A stretch of DNA of 34,988 nucleotides from an uncultured Kiritimatiellota bacterium (GCA_934635045.1 CAKTZA010000037.1:1-34988), one strand, 5' to 3'. Counted from the first letter of the stretch, positions 26,301 to 33,302 are shown. The notes: generated from the letters alone by a model not told the origin. Numbers and translations: made by a program.

Positions 26301-29200
26301 GCTATCGGTCGTTCGTGCGGTGGGCGGCATTCGCCGACGGGCAGGGACGCGGCGTGCGCTTCTCGGCGTCCGAACCGATGTTCCTGCAGGCGCTCCCCTA
26401 CGGCTGGGAGGACATGGAGTTTGCGCGGCATCGGCGCGGCGAGCGGCGCATCCGCTCGCGCGTCGTTCCGGACGAGTGGACGAACCTCAATCTGGATGTG
26501 CGCCAGCTCGGCATCGGCAATGGCTCCTGCGGCCCCAATCCGACACTTCCGCAGTACCGCTTCCCGATCGAGAAGACGTCTTGGACGCTGCGGATCGAGT
26601 CGTTGGCAGGGACGGGGACGGTCGTGCGCGCGGCGAAATCAGCCCGTCCGCCGTGCCCGTGGGTGACGGACGAGGAGCGTGACCGGGTGCGCAGCCGCGT
26701 CACGGGCTACGAGACGCAGCCCGGCACGCCGGAGAGCGACGCGACGCGCTTCTACTCGAATGAGGAGAAGACCGAATATGCCGCGTTCAACTACGACGAG
26801 TCCAAGGCCGGGGTCCTGGGCCGCGACTACACGCTGGAGGATCCGCTCGTCTTTGCGGACGGGCGGAAGGTCCGGACGCCGGACGACTGGCGGGCGCGGC
26901 GTGCAGAGATCCTGCGGCTCTTCGAGCGCGAAGTCTACGGCCGGTTGCCGCCGAAGCCGGCGGAGATGTCGTTCGAGGTCGTGTCGGAGAGGCTGTCCGA
27001 CGACCGTTTCGCGACCCTGCGCGTCTACCGCCAGCACTTCCGCAAGGATCGGACGGGGCCGGCGATCGACTGGTTCCTGGCCCTGCCGCGCCACGCGGAG
27101 GGGCCTGTCCCAGTCTTCCTGCACCTCAACTACGCCGGGCTTGATTCGGTTGCCGCAAAGAAGACGAACCACTATGACCTGCCGTGGGACATGCTCGTCG
27201 CCAATGGCTACGCCTTCATGTCCGCGAAGTACACGCAGATCACGTCCGATCTGAACGGCGGCGACAGCGAGGCGGACGCCTTCAACGGCGTCTGCGAACT
27301 CTGGGGCCCGCGCGACCCGAAGGCGACGGACAACCCCGGTGCGCTGATGGTCTGGGCCTGGGGGCTCATGCGCGGCCTCGACCTCGCCGAGCGGATCGAC
27401 GGGATCGACGCGACGCGGAACGTGGTGATCGGGTCGTCTCGTCTCGGCAAGGCCGCGCTGCTGGCGGCGGCCTATGACGAACGCTTCGCCGTCTGCGTGC
27501 CCAACCAGACGGGCGCGGTCGGGGTTCAGCTCATGAAGCGCAACTACGGCGAGACGCTCAAGGGCCAGCGCCTCGCGTTCCCGCACTGGTATTGCCCCGC
27601 CGTCTGGAAGTACGCGGACGATCCGACGCGCCAGCCGTTTGACCAGCATCTGCTGCTCGCGTGCGTCGCACCGCGCAACCTGCTGCTGGAGTGCTACCAC
27701 AAGAAGTGGTTCGACCCCACGGGCGAATTCCTCGCGGCGCGGGCGGCCGCGCCGGTCTGGAGGTTCCTCGGCGAGGAGACGCTCACGGCGACGAACCGTC
27801 CGGCGGCCTACGACGAGACGTTTGCGCGTCCGCCGTTCGGCTACGTCACGCGCACCGAATGCCATGGCCTGTCGCCCTATGACTGGAAGTGGGCGTTGTC
27901 GTTTGCGAACGCCGCGTTCGCGAAGGCCGAAGCGCCCCGTGCGTTCGCCGCACGGCTCAACGCGGAGATCGCGCGCGTGTCCGCCGCCGGCGGCGGCCGC
28001 GTGACCGTGCCTGTCGGCGTGCACGAGACGGGGACGATCGTGCTGCGGTCGAACGTGGAGCTCCACCTGGAGAAGGGCGCCGTGCTCCTCGGCAGCACGA
28101 ATTTCGCGGACTACCCGCTCTTCCGCACGCTTCGGACGCCCTCGCAGAAAGACGTCAATGGATGGACGGCCCTCATCTACGCGGCGGGCGAGACGAACAT
28201 CGCCGTGACGGGGCAGGGGACGGTTGACGTGCGCGGCGACCGCCAGCCGGCGCGCGTGCGCCTCGCGACGCCGACGCACGACCTCGACGGGCGCGCACGC
28301 GCGATCCTCTTCGCGTCGTGCCGGGGCGTGACGGTTCGGGACGTCTTTCTCAAGAACCCCGCGATGTGGACGCAGCATTACTTCGACTGCGAGGACGTCC
28401 GAATCGAGAACGTGCGCGTCTTCGCGCGCGTGAACTACAACAACGACGCGATTGACATCGACTCGTGCCGACGTGTCGTCATCCGGGACTGTGCGCTCGA
28501 CTCCGAAGACGACGGCATCGTCTTCAAGAACACGACGGAGAAGCCGTGCGAGGACATCCTCGTCGAGAACTGCCGGATCTCCACGCAGGCCACGGCGATC
28601 AAGTTCGGCACGGAGTCCCTGTGCGGCTTCCGTCGCGTGAAGGTGCGGAACATCGTCATTCGCCCAAGCGCGGTCGAGACGCCGTTCCTGCATCCGTGCG
28701 CGATGCCGAAGGGGATCTCGGCGGTCGAGGTCTCGACGGTCGACGGGGCCGAGGTCGAGGACATCGACATCGACGGCATCGACGCGGAAGGGGTCGGGTG
28801 CGCCGTCTTCCTGCGCGTTGGCAACCGCGCGCGCCCGCCGTATAGGGGGCTGCCGGGGCTCCCAGCCGGTCATATGCGGCGCGTGCGGATCGCGAACGTC
28901 GTCTCGCGCGGCACGGGGAACTTCGGCGCGTCGGTGACGGCATTCGAGAAGGGGCGCATGGAGGACATCGTGCTGGACAACGTCCGCATCGAGGCGGTCG
29001 GCGGCATCCAGGCGGGCGACTTCAGGCCGTTGGATCAGTTCGTCGATCCTGTCCGGGCGTTTCCGGGGCCACATGCCTTTGGCCTCTTGCCCAGCAAGGG
29101 GCTGTTTCTGCGCAACGCGGGGAATGTCCGCGTCGAAGGCTTTGCCTTCACGAGCCAGAAGCCGGACGTGCGTCCCGTGCGCCTGACGCGAGACGACTGA
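23393..29200 (+). CDS. GH2 beta-galactosidase / CE15 esterase / GH28 triple-fusion enzyme
   Basis: A 1935-residue exported protein made of three complete enzyme modules. Residues about 75-1080 are a LacZ-type GH2: sugar-binding domain (LNGDWKFSYAGDP), barrel with acid/base E485 (IWSVGNETAHG) and nucleophile E562 (FSEYAHAMGN), and a small-chain domain ending LPQYRFPIEKTSWTLRI. Residues about 1145-1510 are a CE15 glucuronoyl-esterase-like hydrolase (YTLEDPLVFADGRKV, GSSRLGK with nucleophile S1349, late H1491 in TECHGLSPYDW). Residues about 1516-1935 are a GH28-like beta-helix (NNDAIDIDS with D1685; DSEDDGI with D1706/D1707). GGAGGT at 23378-23383 supports ATG 23393, which overlaps the previous stop; ATG 23414 with AAAGGA is an alternative. 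No signal peptide precedes the inner modules. It would combine galactosidase, uronyl-ester and pectinase-type activities. Confidence 0.88.
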   Translation: MTKGNRNMEISCGTVERFRRGSLCRRSTVLCSALLAAAVLVFGAETNDWENVEVNSINRLPARTYTVPLVAEADALTDALEVDSPYVLSLNGDWKFSYAGDPKRRAKDFWKTDFDDSAWYTIDVPSCVEMRGFGIPWYTNARYPHANHSSPTNAGFATIRDRQSGKADFNPVSSYRRTFTVPAAWSGRRVILRFEGVGSAYYVWVNGRKVGYAEDSKLPSEFDITPYLKDGENLLAVEVYKWCDGSYLEDQDMTRFSGIFRDVTLWSMPADGIWDFAVKTSLSSDYASAALAVEGVDGPWRATLYDAAFRPVASLSDAAPRAGLPTVNLWSSEKPYLYTLVVTKGTDIRMRRVGFKDVKVVGNTLRVNGRQIKFKGVNRHETSPDNGRTVTRADMLRDIELLKKYNFNTVRTAHYPDHRLWYDLCDRYGLYLVAEANVEAHEPGYGDTGLGRFPAWESSIMERNLRHVAFYRNHPSVSIWSVGNETAHGDVFRHVIAAVRRADPSRPIHWERGNADADFDATMYLPLEWIARRGQYGDGLIGELEDSYADHQTAGRAFFFSEYAHAMGNSVGNYQEYWDVFYRYDSLSGGCIWDWIDQAVWKYTDKIDPQTGRRERYLAYGGDFDEEPNDGNFNCNGLIGPERKVSAKLIEVGHVHRNLVVTRQADGSLELWNRFGFTRADEFDGSWERVCDGAVVERGTFAVPPVAPLARGRLDGLPTSASDGRETFLNVNFTLKRDTPWAKRGWAVARNQVSLAAAAPAPLPAFEPGAPTLREDARGVTVTWGASKATFSRTSGTLCELTLDGVRILSDPADGIVAGPRLTWLRAFTDSDAELFRASAGYPRSLLNPTGLTQPRAHVRALAVVGETVRAEVEWTGAKSAGFRHVAVWRFEKGGGLRVENAVEPFGALPDVLPRLGLSLKLDKSLDRISWYGRGPRENYIDRCTGAFFGAWQMPVAELEEAYVRPQDNGYRSFVRWAAFADGQGRGVRFSASEPMFLQALPYGWEDMEFARHRRGERRIRSRVVPDEWTNLNLDVRQLGIGNGSCGPNPTLPQYRFPIEKTSWTLRIESLAGTGTVVRAAKSARPPCPWVTDEERDRVRSRVTGYETQPGTPESDATRFYSNEEKTEYAAFNYDESKAGVLGRDYTLEDPLVFADGRKVRTPDDWRARRAEILRLFEREVYGRLPPKPAEMSFEVVSERLSDDRFATLRVYRQHFRKDRTGPAIDWFLALPRHAEGPVPVFLHLNYAGLDSVAAKKTNHYDLPWDMLVANGYAFMSAKYTQITSDLNGGDSEADAFNGVCELWGPRDPKATDNPGALMVWAWGLMRGLDLAERIDGIDATRNVVIGSSRLGKAALLAAAYDERFAVCVPNQTGAVGVQLMKRNYGETLKGQRLAFPHWYCPAVWKYADDPTRQPFDQHLLLACVAPRNLLLECYHKKWFDPTGEFLAARAAAPVWRFLGEETLTATNRPAAYDETFARPPFGYVTRTECHGLSPYDWKWALSFANAAFAKAEAPRAFAARLNAEIARVSAAGGGRVTVPVGVHETGTIVLRSNVELHLEKGAVLLGSTNFADYPLFRTLRTPSQKDVNGWTALIYAAGETNIAVTGQGTVDVRGDRQPARVRLATPTHDLDGRARAILFASCRGVTVRDVFLKNPAMWTQHYFDCEDVRIENVRVFARVNYNNDAIDIDSCRRVVIRDCALDSEDDGIVFKNTTEKPCEDILVENCRISTQATAIKFGTESLCGFRRVKVRNIVIRPSAVETPFLHPCAMPKGISAVEVSTVDGAEVEDIDIDGIDAEGVGCAVFLRVGNRARPPYRGLPGLPAGHMRRVRIANVVSRGTGNFGASVTAFEKGRMEDIVLDNVRIEAVGGIQAGDFRPLDQFVDPVRAFPGPHAFGLLPSKGLFLRNAGNVRVEGFAFTSQKPDVRPVRLTRDD

Positions 29201-29216
29201 TAAACGCGCCAGCCTC

Positions 29217-29229
29217 TTTTTGGTATAAT
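29217..29229 (+). promoter_or_regulatory. Promoter core of the MurC-like gene, leaderless arrangement
   Basis: TTTTTGGTATAAT contains a perfect -10 box (29224-29229) only 6 nt before the ATG at 29236, so transcription should start at or beside the start codon. The same 13 bases recur at 30498-30510 before the next gene. No good -35 hexamer is visible. Confidence 0.65.
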
Positions 29230-29235
29230 GGGCGC

Positions 29236-30480
29236 ATGAAGCAAGTTGGAACAGCGACGGCGGCGAAACGGCACCTGATCGGCATCGGCGGCGTGGGCAT
29301 GAGCGCGCTCGCGACGGCCCTCGTGAAGCTGGGCGACAACGTGACGGGCGCCGACCGCACGTTGGACACGCCGAACGTCCGCTTCCTCGAATCGCTCGGC
29401 GTGAAGGTCTTTCCCGACGACGGCAGCGGTGTCGACGCGGCGACGGACGAGGTGATCGTCTCGACGGCCATTGAGGAGACGAACCCCGGTCTCCGCAAGG
29501 CACATGAACTTGGCATCCCCGTCACGCACCGCGCCAAGGCCCTCGCGCGTACGCTCGCAGGCTACAGGCTTGTCGCCGTCGTCGGCACGTGCGGCAAGTC
29601 GACGGTGACGGCGATGCTCGGCCATGTCCTCGCCGAGTGCGGACTCGATCCGCTGTGCGTCAACGGCGCGAACGTGCCGGGCTGGGAGGGGGCGGTGCGC
29701 TTCGGACGCGGTGCATACGCCGTCGCCGAGGTGGACGAGAGCGACAAGTCGCTCGTCGCCTTCAGCCCCTATGCGGCGGTCGTCACGAACGCCTCTGCCG
29801 ACCACTACTCGAAGGAGGAGATGGACGCGGTCTTCGATGCGTTCGTGAAGGATTGCCCCGGACCCGTGGTGGACGGGCGAAAGGGTTTGGGCGGTTTGGA
29901 TGGCTTGGACGTGCCGATTCCGGGTGCGCACAATCGCCAGAATGCCGAACTGGCGGTGCGCATGGCGGTGGCGCTGGGCGTGGACGCCGCCGAGGCGATG
30001 GCCGCGATGAAGACGTTTCGGGGCGTCGAACGCCGTCTGCAGCGCGTGGGCGAGGGGGTCTACGACGACTACGCACACAACCCGGAGAAGCTGCGGGCGA
30101 TGTGGACGACGCTTGCCGAGAAGTATCCGCAGGGAGTCTGCGCGATCTGGCGTCCGCACGGCTACGCGCCGCTCCGCAAGATGAAGGACGCGCTTGCGGC
30201 GATGTTTGCGGAGACGATCCGTCCGCAGGATCGGCTTCTCCTGCTGCCCGTCTACGATGCGGGCGGCACGACCGACCGCTCGATCAACTCGGATGCGCTC
30301 GTCGCGGCGGTGGCGCGTGCGGACGCGGCCGTCGGCGCGCGCGTGACGCTCGTCGCTGACCTCGACGCGGCGTTTGACTGGTGCGCGGCGCATCGCGGCG
30401 CCTTCGGCTGCCTTGTGACGTGCGGTGCGCGCGATCCGGGCCTGCCGCGCCTGGCGCGCCGCCTTGCGGACGCAGGCTGA
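29236..30480 (+). CDS. MurC-like UDP-N-acetylmuramate--amino acid ligase family protein
   Basis: A 414-residue cytoplasmic Mur ligase. HLIGIGGVGMSALATAL is the MurC/Mpl-type N-terminal Rossmann loop. GTCGKSTVTAM is the ATP-binding P-loop (K121), VAEVDESDKSLVAF is the MurC-style DESD segment, and GVERRLQRVG plus YDDYAHNPEKLRAM and WRPHGYAPLR mark the C-terminal domain. MurC adds L-alanine to UDP-MurNAc in peptidoglycan synthesis; Mpl recycles peptides. At 414 residues it is shorter than typical MurC (about 450-490), with a compact central domain, so it could be a paralogue with altered substrate. No Shine-Dalgarno precedes the start. Neighbours are not the usual division/cell-wall cluster; it is followed by a prolyl isomerase gene with its own promoter. 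Confidence 0.82.
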   Translation: MKQVGTATAAKRHLIGIGGVGMSALATALVKLGDNVTGADRTLDTPNVRFLESLGVKVFPDDGSGVDAATDEVIVSTAIEETNPGLRKAHELGIPVTHRAKALARTLAGYRLVAVVGTCGKSTVTAMLGHVLAECGLDPLCVNGANVPGWEGAVRFGRGAYAVAEVDESDKSLVAFSPYAAVVTNASADHYSKEEMDAVFDAFVKDCPGPVVDGRKGLGGLDGLDVPIPGAHNRQNAELAVRMAVALGVDAAEAMAAMKTFRGVERRLQRVGEGVYDDYAHNPEKLRAMWTTLAEKYPQGVCAIWRPHGYAPLRKMKDALAAMFAETIRPQDRLLLLPVYDAGGTTDRSINSDALVAAVARADAAVGARVTLVADLDAAFDWCAAHRGAFGCLVTCGARDPGLPRLARRLADAG

Positions 30481-30497
30481 CCTACGGCGGGTGCCCG

Positions 30498-30510
30498 TTT
30501 TTGGTATAAT
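30498..30510 (+). promoter_or_regulatory. Promoter core of the prolyl isomerase gene
   Basis: TTTTTGGTATAAT, identical to 29217-29229, has its -10 box at 30505-30510. Transcription from about 30517 would give a leader of roughly 48 nt with AAGGAA (30555-30560) before the ATG at 30565. CGGGTGCCCG just before the T-run resembles a terminator stem, but its two-base loop makes that unlikely. Confidence 0.6.
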
Positions 30511-30564
30511 TTCGCCTTCAAGAAGCAGAAGGGCCGGAAGGCTCAGAGAAAGACAAGGAAAACG

Positions 30565-31434
30565 ATGAAGAAAGCAGTTGTCAACGGACAGGAAATCAGC
30601 GGCGAGGCCGTGCAGTTCGAGCTTGACCGCCTCGTGCGGTTCTACATGAGCCACGGCATGACGATGGACGAGGTGAAGAAGAATCTGCCGAAGCTGGAGG
30701 AGAAGGCGCTGGACCAGGCGATCGGCGCGCGGCTCCTGCTCGACCAGGCGGCGAAGCTCGACATGCCCGTCTCGGCTGCCGACATCGACGCCGAGGTCGC
30801 GAAGATCGTCGCGCAGGTCGGTGGCGCCGAGAACTACCAGAAGGCCCTCGCGGCGCAGGGCATCACGGAAGATCAGTTCCGCAAGGAGCTGGAGAAGGGC
30901 GCGAAGGTCAACAAGCTCGTCGAGCAGGCGTGTTCGTCGGTGGCCGAGCCGACGGACGACGAGGTCGCCGCGTTCTACGCCGCGCACAAGGCCGAGTACG
31001 TCGCGCCGGAGCAAGTCCTCTGCCAGCACATCCTCGTCAAGGGCTCGGACGACGCGGCGCTCGACAAGATCAAGGACATCCGCGCGCGCATTGTGGACGG
31101 CAAGGCCGACTTCGCCGAGGAGGCGAAGAAGCACAGCGACTGCCCGTCGGGCCAGCAGGGCGGCTCGCTCGGCTGGTTCGGGCGCGGCATGATGGTGCCG
31201 GAGTTCGACAAGGTCGCCTTCGAGATGGCGAAGGGCGAGGTCTCGAACATCGTGACGACGCAGTTCGGCTACCACATCATCTACAAGGCCGACCAGAGGG
31301 GCGGCGGGCAGCAGACGCTCGTGGACGTCCACGACCAGATCAAGGATCTCCTCCGCCACGAGGCGCGCGGCCGCGCGATGGACGCCTACGTCGCCGAGCT
31401 GCGCGAAAAGGCGACGATCGAGTACAGGGACTGA
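30565..31434 (+). CDS. Parvulin-type peptidyl-prolyl cis-trans isomerase (PpiC/SurA family)
   Basis: A 289-residue protein. Residues about 1-125 are a helical SurA-N-like chaperone region (FELDRLVRFYMSHGMTMDEV, LEEKALDQAIGARLLLDQA). Residues about 145-255 are a parvulin rotamase domain: VLCQHILVKGSDDAALDKI, FAEEAKKHSDCPSGQQGGSLGWFGRGMMVPEFDKVAFEM, and VTTQFGYHIIYK. The domain catalyses proline isomerisation during folding. Relatives such as SurA and PrsA are exported, but this one starts MKKAVVNGQEIS without a signal peptide or lipobox, so it is predicted cytoplasmic. AAGGAA upstream supports the start at 30565. It has its own promoter and is followed by a dehydrogenase gene about 100 bp away. 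Confidence 0.9.
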   Translation: MKKAVVNGQEISGEAVQFELDRLVRFYMSHGMTMDEVKKNLPKLEEKALDQAIGARLLLDQAAKLDMPVSAADIDAEVAKIVAQVGGAENYQKALAAQGITEDQFRKELEKGAKVNKLVEQACSSVAEPTDDEVAAFYAAHKAEYVAPEQVLCQHILVKGSDDAALDKIKDIRARIVDGKADFAEEAKKHSDCPSGQQGGSLGWFGRGMMVPEFDKVAFEMAKGEVSNIVTTQFGYHIIYKADQRGGGQQTLVDVHDQIKDLLRHEARGRAMDAYVAELREKATIEYRD

Positions 31435-31480
31435 TTTTCGCGAATAGGAATGCGCAGCCTCACGCAGACGTGGGGAATGT

Positions 31481-31488
31481 GCTATAAT
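31481..31488 (+). promoter_or_regulatory. Extended -10 promoter of the dehydrogenase gene
   Basis: TGC followed by TATAAT (31483-31488) is an extended -10 element; no strong -35 hexamer is seen. Transcription from about 31495 leaves a leader of about 43 nt containing AAAGGA (31524-31529), 8 nt before the ATG at 31538. Confidence 0.6.
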
Positions 31489-31537
31489 ACGGGAGCATTT
31501 TCGCTCAAGGCCCAAATGAAAAGAAAGGAAAACTGAG

Positions 31538-32644
31538 ATGGCAATCCCGAAGAAGTGCAAGGTGTCGGTTCTCGTCGAGCCGAAGAAGATGGAGCTCAAG
31601 GAAGTCGCGATTCCGGCGATCGGGCCGGACGAGATCCTCGTCAAGGTCGAGGGCTGCGGCATCTGCGGCACGGACGTGCACGAGTACAAGGGCGATCCCT
31701 TCAAGTACTGCCCTGTCCAGCTCGGCCACGAGGGCACGGGCGAGATCGTCGCGCTCGGCAAGAACGTGAAGAAGGACTACACGGGCAAGCCGCTCAAGGT
31801 CGGCGACAAGATCGTGACGGGCCTGAAGCCCTGCGGCACGTGCGACACGTGCCGGTTCCACCCCGAAATCGCCGAACTCTGCAACGGCGGCGAGATCTTC
31901 GGCCTTCTCCCCGGCGAGAAGCATTACCTGAACGGCTGGTTCGGCGAGTACATGAAGGTCAACAAGGGCGGCGTCGTCTTCAATGTCTCCGACATGGACC
32001 GTGACCTCCGCATCCTCATCGAGCCGGCGGCGGTCATCGTCCACGCCGTCGAGCAGGCGAAGCAGATCTTCAACTTCAAGTTCAACAGTTACGTCCTCGT
32101 GCAGGGCTGCGGGCCGATCGGGCTCCTTCTCCTCGCGATGGTGCGCTGCCTTGGCGTGCGCAACATCATCGCGTGCGACGGCGACGAGAAGCGCCTCGCC
32201 TTCGCGAAGAAGCTCGGCGCGAAGTACACGGTGAACGGACTGAAGCCGGGCGCGATCGAGAAGGTGATGGAGCTGACGGGCGGCGAGGGTGCCGAGATGG
32301 TCTTCCAGTGCACGGGCTCGCCCAAGGCGGCCTCGGTCGCGTGGAAGTACGTCCGCCGCGGCGGCAGCTTCTGCGAGCTCGGGTTCTTCACGAACAACGG
32401 CGAGGCGACCTACAGCCCGCACCTCGACATGTGCAACAAGCAGGTCAAGGCGTGCGGCAGCTGGACGTACCAGGCGAAGGACTGGGTGCAGGCGTTCGAC
32501 TTCCTCAAGGAGGCGAAGGAGCGCAAACTGCCGATCGCGAAGCTCATCACCCACAAGTATCCGCTCGACAGGATGAACGAGGCGATGGAGATGAACATCT
32601 CCATGAAGGGCCTCAAGATCGCGTTCACCCCGACTGGGAAGTGA
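31538..32644 (+). CDS. Zinc-dependent medium-chain alcohol/polyol dehydrogenase
   Basis: A 368-residue cytoplasmic MDR-family oxidoreductase. GCGICGTDVHEYKG holds catalytic-zinc ligand C43, and LGHEGTGEIVALG is the zinc-binding GHE motif. KPCGTCDTCRFHPEIAELC is the structural-zinc cysteine cluster. VLVQGCGPIGLLLLAMVRCLG is the NAD(P)-binding Rossmann glycine motif, and ACDGDEKRLAFAKKLGA contains the acidic residue that usually favours NAD. Overall it is like sorbitol, threonine or galactitol dehydrogenases. It may oxidise a polyol or sugar alcohol derived from the glycans degraded by the upstream loci, but that link is inferred from proximity only. AAAGGA supports the start. It is the last intact gene before a degraded region. 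Confidence 0.9.
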   Translation: MAIPKKCKVSVLVEPKKMELKEVAIPAIGPDEILVKVEGCGICGTDVHEYKGDPFKYCPVQLGHEGTGEIVALGKNVKKDYTGKPLKVGDKIVTGLKPCGTCDTCRFHPEIAELCNGGEIFGLLPGEKHYLNGWFGEYMKVNKGGVVFNVSDMDRDLRILIEPAAVIVHAVEQAKQIFNFKFNSYVLVQGCGPIGLLLLAMVRCLGVRNIIACDGDEKRLAFAKKLGAKYTVNGLKPGAIEKVMELTGGEGAEMVFQCTGSPKAASVAWKYVRRGGSFCELGFFTNNGEATYSPHLDMCNKQVKACGSWTYQAKDWVQAFDFLKEAKERKLPIAKLITHKYPLDRMNEAMEMNISMKGLKIAFTPTGK

Positions 32645-32950
32645 ACGCGGCGCGGCTTGCTCACGTCCGCGTCCGCGCGTGGGCGCGGCGGTAGGCGCCG
32701 GGCGTGAGGCCGCGTGCGCGCTGGAAGAGGCGTCCGCGCCGGTCGCGCAGCGGATAGACGTCGGAGATCATCAGGCGGTTCGCGGTTGAGCGCCATGATG
32801 CGTCTCTCGCGGTCCTTCATGTAGAAGCACAGTTCGGGGGCATGCTCCAGCAGGGCCTTGAAGACGGCGGCATTCGGCCCAAGCGCGGCGAAGAACGCCG
32901 CGCGCAACGCCTCTTTCTCACGGTCGGTCAGGGTTGAAGCGTCAACGCCG

Positions 32951-32987
32951 GACGCCGAGGACGCACACGACGCAGGGGACGCACAAG
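32951..32987. repeat. Period-9 imperfect tandem repeat (GACGCNNNN)
   Basis: Four units start GACGC: GACGCCGAG, GACGCACAC, GACGCAGGG and, one base further on, GACGCACAA. They lie in the linker of the regulator remnant, where the opposite strand encodes a Ser/Ala/Cys-rich stretch. The unit length is a multiple of three, so the reading frame survives. Confidence 0.55.
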
Positions 32988-33032
32988 ACAGGCCGCGCGC
33001 AGTGTCTGTGGAACATGTCCTGTTTGTCCTCT

Positions 33033-33068
33033 GCGTCTTAGGTGTCTTGTGCTTCCCCGGCGTCTTGG
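33033..33068. repeat. Second period-9 imperfect repeat (GCGTCTTNN)
   Basis: Successive nonamers GCGTCTTAG, GTGTCTTGT, GCTTCCCCG and GCGTCTTGG occupy 33033-33068. On the coding (minus) strand they give a Lys-Thr-Pro-rich linker (KTPGKHKTPKTQR). Together with 32951-32987 they make up most of the N-terminal linker of the degraded regulator. Confidence 0.45.
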
Positions 33069-33127
33069 GGCGTTCGCCTTTCGCGTCTGCGTGTCGACGG
33101 CTCATGTCAGAATTTGTTCTGCGTGAA

Positions 33128-33133
33128 ATTATA
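33128..33133 (-). promoter_or_regulatory. -10 box of the degraded regulator gene
   Basis: Minus-strand TTTTGCTATAAT carries a perfect -10 hexamer (33133-33128) with an upstream TG, about 22 nt before the ATG at 33105. No -35 match was seen. The promoter appears intact although the gene it serves is broken. Confidence 0.5.
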
Positions 33134-33235
33134 GCAAAATCACCGGCGGCGTGGCGTGTCTGACGGTTTGCCGTGTCGAGGCCCTTGCCTTGACGTGCAG
33201 GGAACTATTGTATCTCCGTTCGGAAAGCGTGGGCT

Positions 33236-33293
33236 GATAATACACATTTTTAGCCCGATAATGCAAGTATTCGCTGGAGATTTATGCGATAAT
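33236..33293 (+). promoter_or_regulatory. Three GATAAT boxes upstream of the truncated surface-protein gene
   Basis: GATAAT occurs at 33236-33241, 33257-33262 and 33288-33293. The first and third continue identically as ACAC. The third has an upstream TG (extended -10) and ends 9 nt before the ATG at 33303, so the message would be nearly leaderless. The same TGCGATAAT core drives the operon at 10072. GGGCT (33231-33235) and AGCCC (33252-33256) flank the first box as a short inverted repeat. No -35 consensus is seen. The rest of 33106-33302 holds nothing else recognisable. Confidence 0.5.
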
Positions 33294-33302
33294 ACACTCA
33301 CC

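Larger units (their letters stand above)
32661..33105 (-). pseudogene. Internally deleted PAS/AraC-type regulator remnant
   Basis: From ATG 33105 the minus strand encodes a low-complexity linker. A PAS-like piece follows (AVFKALLEHAPELCFYMKDRERRIMALNRE) around 32920-32790. The frame then loses similarity. A second minus-strand frame picks up NRLMISDVYPLRDRRGRL directly joined to FQRARGLTPGAYRRAHARTRT and a stop at 32663-32661; the latter is the very end of an AraC helix-turn-helix domain. So most of the PAS domain and nearly all of the DNA-binding domain are missing, and a frame change separates the pieces. An intact relative would be several hundred residues. The original frame stays open into the dehydrogenase gene (to 32410) only as antisense shadow. 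It is presumably non-functional. Confidence 0.65.

Noticed and set aside
30486..30502. Rho-independent terminator after the MurC-like gene
   Set aside because: CGGGTGCCCG followed by T5 would need a two-base loop, and the T-run is shared with the promoter core at 29217.
26639..31761. Two long minus-strand frames of more than 900 codons
   Set aside because: Both are mirror frames of the triple-fusion, MurC-like and isomerase genes, caused by strong third-position GC bias.
33156..33302. Earlier start for the truncated surface-protein gene
   Set aside because: The extension contains three -10-like boxes and no signal peptide; MKNGSYLALTFLLLG at 33303 is a proper export signal.
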